Assembly (NCBI GenBank): GCA_025451145.1
Contig: JANWKX010000181.1
Span: 1-6,712 of the forward strand
Length of the DNA: 6,712 nucleotides
Source of the DNA: Vampirovibrionales bacterium
GTDB lineage: Bacteria; Cyanobacteriota; Vampirovibrionia; Vampirovibrionales; JAGQHJ01
Direction: 5' to 3'
The position numbers and the translations under genes were made by a program. Positions 6,416-6,712 of this stretch are shown here, piece by piece (position 1 is the first letter of the stretch; each line of letters opens with the position of its first letter). The notes under the pieces are model-generated. The model made no database searches. It was not told the origin of the DNA and worked only from the letters and a program-made list of their open reading frames with translations.

Positions 6416-6712
6416 TTAAGGCGATTCCAAGGCAAGAGATGCCAAGTAAGGCCGTATTGCCGAGTAGACTGATTCTGCATCAATATGGCTTTCCTGGCAC
6501 AGATCCGATTTATCGCCAAATCGCATAAAGCAATCGGGAACGGCTGCCCGATAGAGTTTACTGGAAAGGCCATAATCACAGATCATGCTGGCCACACGGG
6601 CCCCAAATCCACCGGTGATGACGTTTTCTTCAAAAGTAACTACCAAACCAGCCTGTTTTAGTAGCGGCAACAGATCCGATTCGGGAAAAGGCTTAATCCA
6701 ACGAATATTCAC
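6416..6712 (-). CDS. dxs: 1-deoxy-D-xylulose-5-phosphate synthase, C-terminal fragment
   Basis: DXS condenses pyruvate and glyceraldehyde 3-phosphate, using thiamine diphosphate, to give 1-deoxy-D-xylulose 5-phosphate. This is the entry step of the MEP isoprenoid pathway and supplies thiamine and pyridoxal synthesis. The window holds the last 98 codons, about 15 percent of the usual 620-640 residues. They form the C-terminal transketolase-type domain. Marks are NIRWIKPF (compare the family's NARFvKPlD), TFEENVITGGFGARV, then VPDCFMRFGDKSDL and HIDAESV near the end. The PD-F---G---L pattern separates it from the related pyruvate dehydrogenase E1 beta. The GTG at the window edge is most likely an internal valine, not a start. 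The family's usual His or Gln before the Gly in that pattern appears here as Arg-Phe, a small deviation. The thiamine-binding domains lie beyond the right edge. Confidence 0.9.
   Translation of the reverse strand: MNIRWIKPFPESDLLPLLKQAGLVVTFEENVITGGFGARVASMICDYGLSSKLYRAAVPDCFMRFGDKSDLCQESHIDAESVYSAIRPYLASLALESP

Noticed and set aside
6280..6528. Plus-strand 82-codon ORF with an AAGGAGGA inside it
   Set aside because: It overlaps dxs antisense. The SD-like sequence has no start codon at a workable distance, and the ORF's own ATG has no SD.
6379..6579. Minus-strand 66-codon ORF in another frame within dxs
   Set aside because: It is out of frame with the clear DXS C-terminal sequence on the same strand.

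Overview
The window looks like chromosomal DNA from a bacterium with an outer membrane. It encodes a TolC-type outer-membrane channel and an RND (resistance-nodulation-division) inner-membrane pump. It also encodes the end of 1-deoxy-D-xylulose-5-phosphate synthase, so isoprenoid precursors are probably made by the MEP pathway. Base composition looks moderate and slightly AT-leaning by eye, with clearly AT-richer intergenic DNA. I see no tRNA, rRNA, transposase, phage gene or CRISPR array. The lineage cannot be fixed from this sequence alone.

The left part (1-4051, minus strand) is an efflux operon. The outer-membrane factor is upstream and the RND permease follows, joined by a one-base TAATG stop/start overlap. 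The permease runs off the left edge with 853 codons visible. No periplasmic adaptor gene is visible; if the operon has one, it must lie beyond position 1 or elsewhere in the genome.

The centre (4052-4330) is a divergent regulatory region. A LysR-type regulator (4331-5218, plus strand) points away from the efflux operon. This is the classic layout in which a LysR protein controls both itself and the divergent operon. The region holds an 11-bp inverted repeat, a second 6-bp inverted repeat just upstream of a perfect TATAAT box, and three copies of the octamer GATTGCCA. Which of these the regulator binds is not known. A strong, probably bidirectional, terminator follows the LysR gene.

The right part (5219-6712) is on the minus strand. 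It holds the C-terminal part of dxs (entering from the right edge), an unrecognised gene of 121-131 residues with its own terminator, and a 66-residue small ORF that ends just before the shared terminator. Functions of the last two are unknown.

I found no strong case for an undescribed system. The most useful leads are the operator architecture between the LysR gene and the efflux operon, the single-aspartate proton-relay motif in the pump, and the two unrecognised small genes.
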